DNA from: Panax quinquefolius
Taxonomy: Eukaryota; Streptophyta; Magnoliopsida; Apiales; Araliaceae
Reading direction: 5' to 3'
Length of the DNA stretch: 64,000 nucleotides
Assembly (NCBI GenBank): GCA_020205615.1
Contig: CM035163.1
Location: 51,991,899-52,055,898, forward strand
In this document: positions 1 to 10,611 of the stretch, one piece after another
Numbering within the stretch: the first letter of the stretch is position 1
How the letters are laid out: each line of letters starts with the position of its first letter
Position numbers and translations under genes: made by a program
The notes under the pieces: model-generated
What the model saw: the letters and a program-made list of their open reading frames with translations, nothing else
Databases searched by the model: none
What the model was told of the DNA's origin: nothing

Positions 1-810
1 CTACTATCTTTTATGATTTAAAAGTTTTCATCACTTTTATCATTTGAGACTCAACTTAATAAATAATCCACATCATCGAATCACCCCGCGCATATGGCCA
101 AGGATATTCTTTAGTATCACGACCACAAATTATCCATGCACTACAGGCCAAGGATATTCGTGTATTCATCAATGGTCATGATCATGCCAACAACTTTCCA
201 TCAATGCACTACGGGCCAATGAGGACTTTTACCACATCATTTGTAACATTACGGTCATGATTACACCGAATAATCCCTGGTCATAATCATACCAAGTCCA
301 TCTATGCACTACATGCCACAAATGACTCTCAACAAAATATAAACATGAGGATGATGACAATGATATAAGAATTCAATAAAACAAGTTCAAGAATTAATTT
401 ATCTAGGAACCAATAACGTCCAAATTGTCAACATGATACTGTTTTGTGGGGTAAAACTCAAGAATGCTCAGAAGAATATTTCCATGAAAAGATATTGGAT
501 GAAGCGCAAATATCAAGGATATTCCACTAATTTCATGGAGTATAAAAGCCAAAACTTTAACCAACTAAGTATAATAAAGAATGGAATAACAAAAGAAATC
601 ACCGTGCACGCGATAGGCCTTGCAGAAAAGTTATTCTAACAGAATAATAAATAACGGAATCAGTCATGCGAACGCGCCTGGCAAGCGGGATATTCAACAG
701 AATAATAAATAACGGAACCGAAGTGCAAAATTTACCGCAAGCGGGATGTTCCAATGAGAATAATAAAGAATGGAATAATAGAAGAATTTCACCATGTATG
801 CAGTACTTCG
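1..810 (-). repeat. Truncated family A LTR fragment, minus orientation
   Basis: The stretch matches the interior of the minus-oriented family A LTR near 11050-12050: the same series of segments naming 'ctgcactac..ggccaa' repeats, then the 'gttattcc' repeat units (about 600-790). Neither LTR terminus is present. The left end runs off the window, and the right end stops inside the repeat array at about 808-810, where it joins the leader of a Ty3 element. The short open frame at 433-639 lies inside this LTR and resembles no protein. The join looks like a deletion or recombination junction rather than a clean insertion end. Confidence 0.8.
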
Positions 811-932
811 AATAAAAGTTATTGTTTTATTCAAAGTGTTAAGTGTTATGTGATAAACTTTTATGATGTGCAACTCAAGTATATAATACTTAAAAGGTTA
901 AATAGAAGCTAATGGATGTATTTTAAAAGAAA

Positions 933-2010
933 ATGCCTCCAAGACGTCAACCACTACGATAGAGAACCACTGAGGAAAACAACAACAACAACAATGTGGA
1001 AGGAAACCCAGTTCAGCATCTAGTGACGTTACTGATGGGTTCTTTGCAGAATTAACCTCAGAACCAAGGTACTACGTTTAAGGATTTCAAGGCGGTTGGA
1101 CCACCAGAATTCCGTGGGTCCATGAATCCAGTTGAAGCACAGACCTGGATCATGGAAATCGAGAAGGTTTTTGATGTTGCTAGGGTAGAGGATAACCAGA
1201 AGACTGCTTTTGCAACGTTTATGTTGAAAGTAGAGGTGAGTTATTGGTGGCAGGCCAATAAAACCCGAGGAGGACCAGGAATTATGTCTTGGGAAAGGTT
1301 CAAGGAAATATTCTTTTAGACATATTTTCTAGAAAGTTCGAAGAGTCGGCTGGAAGTATAATTTTTGGAATTGAAGCAGGGAACGATGTCGGTGTCTGAG
1401 TATGCCGCAAGATTCAACGAGTTGGCGAGGTTTTCACCATAAATCGTCAAGACAGATTGAACGCTAAGCGAAGAGGTTCGGCGAGCAGTGAAACCCGGTT
1501 GACAAAGAGGGTCTCCCTGTTCCAATTGAAAATGTTTGCAGCAATGATGGAGAAAGCAATTCTCACTGAAAGTGGAGGCGAGGCGATAACAAAACATAAC
1601 CAGGAGCAGAGGAAAAAGAAAAGTGAAGGTGAAACTAAAAATGGTGGTGGTGGTAACGGTGGAAATGGCAACAACAACCTAAAGAGGAAGTGGAATGCGA
1701 ATAGGGGAGCTGAAAATCGGCAAAGAAACCAGCAAAATAAGAAGTTCGAAGCATGCACTATGTGTGGAAAGTTTCACAAGGGTATGTGCTTGATGGGGAA
1801 GCGAGTATTCTTCAATTATGGCTAGGAGGGTCACATCGCCCCAAATTGCATTCAAGCTAAGAAGAATGTGTGCTTCACGTGCGGATCCATGGATCACTTT
1901 GCTCGTGAATGCCCTAAGAAGAGATCTGGTGAGACAAATGGGAGCAAGGGAAATGCTAGTGGAGGTGCGATGGCTATTGTTGGATCAACAACAACAAATA
2001 AGCCCACAGC
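933..2010 (+). pseudogene. gag: gag of Ty3 element B1 (decayed)
   Basis: It encodes the capsid/nucleocapsid polyprotein that packages element RNA. The start is the ATG at 933 (MPPRRQ...), homologous to the starts of the other B elements. Codon 10 (960-962) is TAG, and element B3 has TAG at the matching place. The Retrotrans_gag core is readable at 1122-1440 (EAQTW, ATFMLK, SYWW, WERFKEIFF). Further stops or frame changes occur near 1317 and 1441. A Gly/Asn-rich linker follows (about 1620-1730). Two zinc knuckles follow: the first (about 1806-1852) has lost a Cys and holds a TAG, and the second (1871-1912) is intact CX2CX4HX4C. The product would be nonfunctional. Confidence 0.88.
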
Positions 2011-2023
2011 CAGAACTTTCAAC

Positions 2024-2484
2024 ATGACGGTTCAGGACGCGGTGCAATCAAAAGATGTCGTGTCAGGTATTATCCCAATCAATGATATAGATGCATGTGT
2101 ATTATTTGATTCGGGTGTTACTTGCTCGTTTATATCTGAGGAATTTGTTAATAAGTTAGAAATACCTTGTGAAGAGTTGAAATTCCCTTTAAACATAGAA
2201 ATTACGAATAAGGAAGTGATTCCTGTTAGGTTCGTATACAAGGACTGTAGGATGAATATAAATGGGAATGTCATGAAAGTAGATTTAATCCGATAAAACT
2301 CGGCGAGTTAAATGTTATTTTGGGAATGGATTAGCTGTTTAATTATGGAGCGATAATTGACTGCCAAAAGAAGTGTGTAAACCTTATGACTTCGTCAAAG
2401 GTAGTTTTTCATGGTAGCAAATCGCCTAGACAAATGAAATGTCTGACGATGATGCAGGCCAAAAAGTTGTTGAGTCAGGACTGT
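2024..2484 (+). pseudogene. Aspartic protease region of Ty3 element B1
   Basis: This is a retropepsin-like aspartic protease that would process the gag-pol polyprotein. The active-site segment VLFDSGVTCSFIS lies at about 2099-2137, with the catalytic Asp codon at 2108-2110 and DSG in place of the commoner DTG, as in many plant Ty3 elements. The frame runs from MTVQDAV (2024) to about 2296. There it shifts, and the usual 'LGMDWL' segment is broken by a stop (TAG near 2331). The linker to reverse transcriptase continues to about 2484. It is homologous to the protease regions of B3 (56298-56609) and B2 (about 37310-37660). Confidence 0.85.
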
Positions 2485-3880
2485 GTAGGGTATTTAGCTT
2501 ACATAATCGATACTCAAAAGGAGAAGGGTGTGAAATTGGAAAAAATACCAGTGGTTAGGGAGTTCATGGACGTGTTTCTAGAGGATTTGCCAGGACTTCT
2601 GCCTGACCGAGAAATCGAGTTCATGATCGACTTAGCGCCAGGAACTGCTCCGATATCGAAGGTCCCATGCTGAATGGCTCTGGTGGAAATGAAGGAACTA
2701 ATGGTGCAACTGCAAGAGCTGCTAGATAAAAAGTACATTCAACAGAGTGTGTCACCGTGGGAAGCCCCGGTGTTATTTGTGAAGAAGAAGGATGGGTCAA
2801 TGCATCTTTGCATTGATTATAGGGAATTAAACAAAGTCACTATTAAGAACAAATATCCATTGCCAAGAATAGAGACTTGTTTGATCAGTTGAAGGGTGCT
2901 AGATATTTCTCGAAAATAGATTTGAGAAGTGGATATCACCAATTAAAAGTAAGGAAGGAGGATGTACTGAAGACGACATTCCGAACGCGGTATGGACATT
3001 ACGAATTTTTAGTGATGTCATTTGGTTTGAAATAATACGCAGCGGCGTTCATGGATTTGATGAATGTGGTGTGTTTAAAACCATTTTGGACAAATTTGTG
3101 GTGGTGTTCATCGATGATATTTTGGTGTACTCAAAACTCAAGAGGAACACGTGGAACACTTACGTATGACGTTGGAGACGTTAAGAAAGGAAAAGTTGTA
3201 CGTGAAATTCTCTAAATGTGAATTTTTACTGGAACGTGTACAATTTCTTGGGCATGTAATTGATAAGGATGGGATTTCGGTGGATCCATCAAAAGTTGAA
3301 GCGGTAATAAATTGGGAACAACCAAGAACTCCATCTGAAGTAAGAAGTTTCTTGGGTTTGGCAGGCTATTATAGACGGTTTATCCAGGATTTTTCCAAGA
3401 TTGCCACTCCGTTGACAAATTTGACAAGAAAATCTATAAAATTTATTTGGACGGAAAAGTGTGAGGAAAGTTTTCAAGAACTGAAGAAGAAGTTAAGTGT
3501 GGCACCTGTGTTGTTGTTACCAGATAATACAGGAAACTTTGTGGTGTATAGTGATGTGTCACACAAAGGATTGGGTTGTATCCTTATACAGAACGACAAG
3601 GTTATTGCGTATGCATCAAGGCAACTAAAAGACTATGAGAAAGGGTATCCGACTCATGATTTAGAGTTGGCGGCGGTTGTATTCACACTGAAGATATGGA
3701 GACACTATCTCTATGGAGAGAAATGTGAGATCTACATAGACCATAAAAGTCTGAAGTATATTTTCACACAGAAAGACCTGAACATGCGACAAAGGAGATG
3801 GATGGAACTGATAAAAGATTATGATTGCGAAATCTTTTATCATCCCGCAAAGCTAATATGGTTGCAGAGATGCCTTGAGT
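2485..3880 (+). pseudogene. Reverse transcriptase and RNase H of Ty3 element B1
   Basis: RT copies element RNA into DNA, and RNase H removes the RNA strand. Readable RT blocks: [16 protein letters not shown] and [19 protein letters not shown] (about 2740-2865). A frameshift near 2866 follows, then [21 protein letters not shown] and MSFGL (about 2930-3030). The catalytic FIDDIL is at 3108-3125. The thumb and RNase H are open from 3151 to 3882 ([28 protein letters not shown], then [47 protein letters not shown]). There is a TGA at 2671-2673 where the homologues have an Arg codon, and a stop in place of an Ala/Asn codon near 3031. The gene is a pseudogene. Confidence 0.9.
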
Positions 3881-3897
3881 AGAAAGCGAGAGAAAAG

Positions 3898-5415
3898 TTG
3901 ATGTTGTTAATGAGAGAAGGGGGCTTATTACAAAGAATGACAAGGTTAGAGCTGGAAATCAAATTTCCAGAAGAATTCGATGAAAACTTGTACCAGATGG
4001 AAGCCAGTCAAACTTTGGTGGACAAAGTGAAGAACGCGCAACTACAGGATGAAGAATGCAAGAAAATAAAAGAAAGAGTGGTCGATGGTAAAGAAGTGAA
4101 GTATCAGGTCGATACTGATGGAATGCTAAGATTCGAGGGACGAATTTGGGTTCCAGTAGTTCAGCATATTAAAGAAGAAATCTTGACGGAAGCATATAGC
4201 TCAAGATATTCAATTCATCCAGGAAGTACGAAAATGTATCAAGATTTGCGGCGTCATTTTTGGTGGCTGAACATGAAAAGAGATGTTGCAGAATGCGTTG
4301 CAAAGTGCTTGACATGTCAGAAAGTGAAGGCCGAGCATCAAAGACCAAGCGGATTACTTCAACTATTGGAGATACCAGAATGGAAGTGGGAGCATATCAC
4401 AGTGGATTTTGTGGCAAGTCTTCTAATGACTCAGAAAGGATACGATGCAATATGGGTGATAGTGGACAGATTGACAAAATCTGCACACTTTTTGCCAATA
4501 AAGATTAGATTTAATCTTGATCAACTGGCAAAGCTATACGTTAAGGTGTCAATTATATCAGACAGAAATCCGATGTTCACTTCAAATTTCTGGAAGAAAC
4601 TTCAAGAATGCATGGGAACGCAACTGAAAATGAGTACAGCATATCATCCGCAAACCGATGGGCAAAGCGAAAGAATGATCCAGACGCTTGAAGGTATGCT
4701 CAGAGCGTGCATCATGGATTTCAAAGGAAACTGGGATGATCATCTACCATTGGTGGAATTTACATACAATAATGATTACCACGACGATTAGTGTGCCGCC
4801 ATACACTGAGGCGTTATCTACGGGAAGTGTAGAACTCCACTATGCTGGGATGAAGTTGGAGAACGGCAACTGTTAGTCCCAGAACTGGTTCAGAAGACCG
4901 TTAAAATTGTCAAACTCATCAGAGCAAGACTGGTAGCTACTCAAGATCGACAGAAAAAGTATGATGATCAACACAGGTAGAGTCGTGAGTTTGAAGTAAG
5001 AAATTTTGTATTCCTGAAAGTTTCTCCTTGGAAGGGGAAGATTCATTTCGGCAAGAAAGGCAAGCTCAGCCCGAGATTTATTGGACCTTTCGAAATATTA
5101 CGAAGAGTGGGAGAGGTGGCTTACGAAGTAGCTTTACCTCCAGAATTAGAGCATGTGCACAATGTTTTTCATGTGTCGGTGTGGCGCCCGTATAAACCCA
5201 ATTACAAGCATGTGATTGAGTATGAACCGTTGCAGTTCAGTAAAGATTTGTCTTATGAAGAGATTCCTATCCAGATAGTCGACAGGAAGGAACAAGTGCT
5301 CAGGAATAAAGTGATACCTTCTGTGAAGGTGATATGGAGGAACCACAATGTCGAAGAGGCTACGTGGGAACTCGAAGCTGATATGATAAAAAATTACCTT
5401 GAGTTATTTGTTTAG
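3898..5415 (+). pseudogene. Integrase with C-terminal chromodomain-like module of Ty3 element B1
   Basis: It would insert element cDNA into chromosomes. The chromodomain-like tail is thought to guide chromoviruses toward particular chromatin. The first part (3898-4791) holds the HHCC zinc-binding region ([18 protein letters not shown] ... CVAKCLTCQ). The DDE core follows: ITVDF, then [10 protein letters not shown], then GQSERM. Compared with B3, ten residues are missing in frame just before ISDR (about 4544). After 4791 the frame is disrupted. The GPF-type module (SPRFIGPFEILRRVGEVAYEVAL, about 5074-5140) leads into the chromodomain-like end (VHNVFHVS ... IQIVDRKEQVLR ... VKVIWRNHNVEEATWE), which stops at 5413-5415. 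Confidence 0.9.
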
Positions 5416-5430
5416 TCTTTTTCTTTGATT

Positions 5431-5524
5431 ATGGGGACAGAATCTTTGTAAGTAGGGGAGAATGTGACGATTTGATTGTTTGAATTGTGATTCTGGGGAC
5501 AGAATCCTTGTAAGGAAGGAAGGA
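5431..5524 (+). promoter_or_regulatory. Duplicated polypurine-tract module before the B1 3' LTR
   Basis: Two copies of a module (TGGGGACAGAATC, then TTGTAAG plus a purine run, then ATGTRACG) occur 62 bp apart, with TGGGGAC at 5432 and again at 5494. The second copy ends directly at the LTR start TGTAAC (5525), so its purine run (about 5510-5524) is the likely plus-strand primer. B3 has the same pair with the same 62-bp spacing. Confidence 0.75.
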
Positions 5525-6712
5525 TGTAACGATCCAAAATTTCAAGTTGTAGTATTAAATATTTATTAAATAATATAAATATTTATTTGATGCGTCTATT
5601 ATTGAATTGATGGAATAAATAATTATTAATGTGATGGTCGTTAATAAATATTTGTAAATCTAAATTTATTAGATAAATTCTAAATTTAATTAATTTATAC
5701 TTTAGAGATTTGTATTATAACATGAGATGTTATATTGTGGCTAGTAATTTAAATGATATATTAAATTATTAAATAAAGTTATAATGAAAAGTATAATTTT
5801 GTGATATTTGTTAAAATGTTATATTTAATTAAAATATAGTGTGTGATTAATGTAATGGGTTAGTGTTGGATATGGAAATTGTGACGCCCCCAAAACATAG
5901 GTATTCATCACTCATCTTGAGTTGCCAGATACATGGTACATAAATTCAAATACAACTTAATTATACAACAATCGTAAGTAAAATCTGACGACATATATAC
6001 TGTGAGTTTCAATACAAATATTGTAATATATATAATACGACAATATTCATACTTCAAATTAATACATGCCATATAAAGTACAGCAGCAAATATTTCAAGT
6101 CTCCAAAAGGACACGAGAAGATTTATGTTCTCTTCATTTTACTACGGTGCACTTTTGACGCTTTCAGGGTTGGGTTCTCATCACCCTATTGTTGTTCACC
6201 AAAATCAATTATTAAGTGACGTATAAAATACGACACACACATCTTAGGTCCTCAATACAATTATATATTGCATGGCATACCATAGGGAGGACTATTAATG
6301 CTATCATCTGGACCGTCACTCCATTTCCCGACTAGTCCCAGCTATATTCTCATTTCCTGAAGAGAACAATGAAAGAAAGGGTTAGCTCAACTAGCCCAGT
6401 AAGAAATATTATGACTAAGATAATACAGAATAAATTATCATTAGCCTTCAATAATGTTAAACTGATAAAATACAATAGACATCAAGTTTTAGCTGCGGTA
6501 ATGAACAAGCAATCCATTAGAAAAGTCAAGTAGAGAATAAAATCTACTATCTTCTATGATTTAAAATGTTTTCATCAATTTTTATCGCTGAGACTTAGCT
6601 TAATAAATAAACCACATCATCGAATCATCCCTGCACTACGGGCCAAGGATATTCTTTAAATCATCAATGGACATGATTATACCGAATAATCCCTAGTCAT
6701 AATCATACAAAG

Positions 6713-6842
6713 TCCATCTCTGCACGTAAGCTAAAGATATACAACCAGAAAACCAATAATCAACAATCCATCTTTGTACGTAAGCCAAAGATATATAATT
6801 CAATAAACAACAGTCCATCTCCGCACGTAAGCCAAAGATAAC
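6713..6842. repeat. Three short tandem repeats in the solo A LTR
   Basis: Three copies of a unit of about 50 bp share 'CCATCT..GCACGTAAGC.AAAGATA' (GYACGTAAG at 6722, 6776 and 6823, spacings 54 and 47 bp). They are more regular here than in the other A LTRs, where the equivalent stretch reads as 'CTGCACTACGGGCCAA' segments. Confidence 0.7.
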
Positions 6843-8139
6843 TTTCATCACCATATAAGCGTGAGGATGATGATAATGATATAAGCATTAATCAAACTAA
6901 AACAAGGATAAATATTTAAGACTTTAAATTTATCCAAATATTATCAATCACTTAATAAACTCATAATCTAATATTATTAATATCATAACAATATTTTAAT
7001 CACTTCTTAAACTTATAAATAATTTATTTCAATTGTTTACACTTTACCAAATAATGCATTTAATCATTCAAAATGCCATACTCATAAGATTTCATCACCA
7101 ATGATCAAATCCCTTATAAAAAAATTTGCATATACCTTATATAGGATTTTCAAGCCATAAAATCCTATTTTCCAACTTTGTTACTTCACATAACATATTT
7201 AACTCATATGTTCGTAACTAAACTATTTTCATGAAAAATACCAAATCAGTCCCAAAAATATTTCTTTTCTGGAATTTAGCAGAATATAGTCCCATAATGA
7301 ACATATATTTTTTTCAGAATTTTTAAAATTTATTTACTATTTTTTAAAAATCAATTTCTAATTAATTCCTTAAGAAATTAACTACCTCAAGTTTAACTCC
7401 AAAATTTCCCAAACCTTGGCAGGATCTTACACAAGTTAATGTGAGCTTCCAGTTTAAATTTCATGGTCATCAGAGTTATAGAACTCCGGTTATAGCATTT
7501 TTTGTTGGAAAAACCTAAATATTGAAATAGTTATAACTTGCTCATTTTAAGTCGGAATGAGCTCATTTTTGGACAGGAGGTACCTTATACCGTATACTTT
7601 CATGTCCCTAAAGGTCAAATTTTCTCACAAATTAAGTGGTGGTAAACAGCCCTTACAAAATTATAAGAGCTTTTTTATTATTTTCCAGCTTTTGACTCCT
7701 TTGCTAAAAACACGAAAATCTACAACACCTTTTCTAGTGATTCCACTTGGATAAGTTAGTAAACTCATAGATCTAACTATATGACTTGACCACACTCAAA
7801 AACTCAAAATATAATAGGAGATATGGTCAATTGAATTTCATGTTCCATTTTCACCAAAATCTGATTTTCAACTCTTTGTGATTTCTAAGAAACTTTCATG
7901 TTTTCACATAATAACCAACATAACTCCTCATGACAATGACATAATAATTCAATAAAACAAGTTCAAGAATTGTCAACATAATACTTCTTTGTAGAGTAAA
8001 ATTCAAGAATGCTCAGAAGAATATTTCCATGAAAAGATAATGGATGAAGCACAAATATCAAGGATATTCTACTAATTTAATGGAGTATAGAAGTCAAAGC
8101 TTTAACCAACTGAGTATAAGAGAATATATGAAACTGCAA

Positions 8140-8680
8140 ACGGATTTTTGCCCGCCATGCGGTAATCCACGTAAACAGATCATTTACACAATTTAATAAG
8201 GAATGAATACGAAGGATCATTCACCATGCATGTGGTAATCCACATAGACAGGTTATTCCAACAAAATAATAAAGAATGGAATAACATAAGGATTCACCAT
8301 GTATGCGATAGACACCGCACAGACAGGTTATTCCCAACAGAATAATAAAGACGGAACTAGGTCCGGCGTAAAACACACAGACAGGATATTCCAACAGAAT
8401 AATAAAAAGGCGGAACCAGTCCGAGCGTAAAAGCGCATGAATATGATATTCCAATGCGAATAATAAAGAAGCGGAACCAGTCCGACGTAAAATGCATGCA
8501 CAGGATATTCCAACAAAATAATTAATAATGGAACAGTGTCGGCGTAAGCGTCTGATGCAGGATATTCCGACGTAATAATAAAGAAACGGAATAATAGAAG
8601 AATTTCACCATGTATGCAGATTGCCAGATAAACAAAAGTTATTCAATGAATAGCAAAGAATGGAATAACAACTCTTACGA
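8140..8680. repeat. Tandem repeat array with internal hairpins in solo A LTR
   Basis: About seven to eight diverged units of roughly 60-70 bp. Each has a 'caccatgYatgcggtaatccRca' part followed by 'RGRTATTCCaacaRaataataaagaaYGGAA'. In the best units GTTATTCC and GGAATAAC form an 8-bp inverted repeat around an A-rich loop. The same array occurs in every A LTR here (about 600-790, 11745-12075, 20160-20510). Copy number and sequence vary between LTRs, and this copy is rich in CpG. Confidence 0.8.
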
Positions 8681-8888
8681 GTATTGAAAGTAATAATTCT
8701 CTTCATGAATACGAAAGAATAATACCCCTTACGAGTACAACAAATAATATCTCTTACCTTAGAATAAAGCTGGATACTGGAGTAGAGAGGTAGCAGACTT
8801 CTCTTCTTCTTTCTCTCTATAATTTATCTCTATAATAATTGCTCTATAGCTTTAGTGAATTGGTGAGAAATGAAGGAAGAATGAGCTT

Positions 8889-8898
8889 CTATTTATAG
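8889..8898 (-). promoter_or_regulatory. Probable TATA box of solo A LTR
   Basis: The plus strand reads CTATTTATAG, that is CTATAAATAG on the minus strand. It lies at the same place as the TATA box of the plus solo A LTR at 18118. Transcription would run leftward. Confidence 0.55.
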
Positions 8899-10611
8899 GA
8901 AAATATAGTTTCGATAATTGCACATTTTGGGGCTCAAAATATTACAGTACAATACCTCCAACTTTTCTTTCATTTTTAATTCAATCATCCAAGTATTATC
9001 AAACTTGCACCACCTCCCCTAATAGTAAATCATGTGAATCAATAGTAAATCATGTGATTCAATAGTTCTAAACATGTGAAAAAATTAATTACAGTATAGT
9101 ACCTCCATCTATACCTCCATTTTTAACTTAGTCATATAAGTATCATCAATCTTGCACCAACACCCCTAATAGTAAGTGAATGTGACTCAATAGTAACTCG
9201 TGAATAGTACTCTGACACGAAAAGTGCCCTGAATACCCGATTGAACAATATAATCTCCAGACATCAATTATTATCGAAATAAATGTTGATTTCTACTAAC
9301 ACAAATAATCCCAACACAATGGAACTATCAAATTCATCTTTAATCAACACGAACTTATTCATCATTAATATTATAACTCACAATATTTAACAACCAGGTC
9401 GTTCCCAAGAAAGAGGGGGCTTTCCAATAAGGATTTCTCCCTATTGGCACGCAATTAGGTGACCAAACCTCTCCTTGACAGAACTTCTAGACATTATAAA
9501 TATTGTAATTTAATAATATGAACAACTTTGTCGTCTCAATTATTGATTTAATAATATAACATATTGTGCAGATGATACTGTGACAATAATCAAATCAATA
9601 ATATGAGAGATGATGAAGAACATTTGTAGCAATAATTGAGTATAAGCGAAAGTGACTTATCACGTAAGCATCAATAACCAATATCGTAGTGCTACTATGC
9701 AACCCACGCATTACATTGTACTTTTATTTAGGGTAGTTCAGTTCAGGTTTTTAACGGTAACACTTCCGTCGTTATTTTTATAAAAAGATAATTCTGTCGT
9801 TTTCTAAATACAACAATACTTCCGTTGTGGGTTCACAAATGATTGTGCCGTCGTATGGATATTCCCGACAAAAAGAATATTCCCCAACCAAATGAATAAT
9901 TTATAATAACTTGCATACTTTGCAAAATTTATAAATACTACCCACAACTATAACATTATATCAAATCCATACCATAATATTCAAAAAAATATTTCGAGAA
10001 ATTTAAATCTTTATTTATAAAATTTGTGGTCTCACAGAAATTCAAATAAATAATATGTAATTATAAATTATAAACTAAAGTGTTTATTAAAATAAATTAA
10101 AAAGGATTTAATTTAGTTTTTGCCAAACAAGGCTTAAAAGTATTTTAATTCTTTAAAATTTAAATGGTTTGCCAAACAAGCCTTATGGCTTTTGGGATTT
10201 CTAGTTTTTGAAAATCAAATAAAATAAATTAAAATAATAAATATAATATATTTATAATATATACGTTGGTTTTGTAACTGTTATTCTATTAAATCTGGCG
10301 TATTAAGGTGTATCAGTTTCTTTTGTTTACGCTTAATATTCAGTTTGGTTTTACGCTTAAGTTGGTCTGTGTTGTGATACTGGGAACTCTGAGAAAATTG
10401 AGAATTTCTTGAGAGAGAATTGGAGAGGAGTCTAGGAATTTTCACGTAAATTCCAGTGTGTTTAGCAAGAATTTTTGTTAAGCAACAAAAGGTATGTTCC
10501 ATAATCTCTATATTATAAGCATGTATATGTGTTTGACGGCAAAAATTCTATATACTCTGTGAATCCAAATTCTCTTGGTTTGTTGTAGAAACTGAGTTGT
10601 TGCAATTTATG

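Larger units (their letters stand above)
5880..10036 (-). mobile_element. Solo family A LTR, minus orientation, with GAAAT target duplication
   Basis: On the plus strand it starts TGTGACGCCCCC (5880) and ends GTGGTCTCACA (10036). It is flanked by a perfect 5-bp direct repeat GAAAT (5875-5879 and 10037-10041). No internal coding region or primer site is present, so it is a solo LTR left after LTR-LTR recombination. At 4157 bp it is about 1.1 kb longer than its relatives. The extra DNA lies at about 6885-7930 and is absent from the A LTRs at 10612 and 19382. It sits in the 3' LTR of B1. Confidence 0.9.

Noticed and set aside
7557..7754. Possible small gene in the solo A LTR
   Set aside because: No start context, no motif, and the stretch is absent from the other A LTRs. 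It is treated as part of the extra LTR segment.
8140..8680. Regularly spaced repeats considered as a CRISPR-like array
   Set aside because: The units are diverged tandem repeats without unique spacers, they are within a plant LTR, and no cas-like gene is present.
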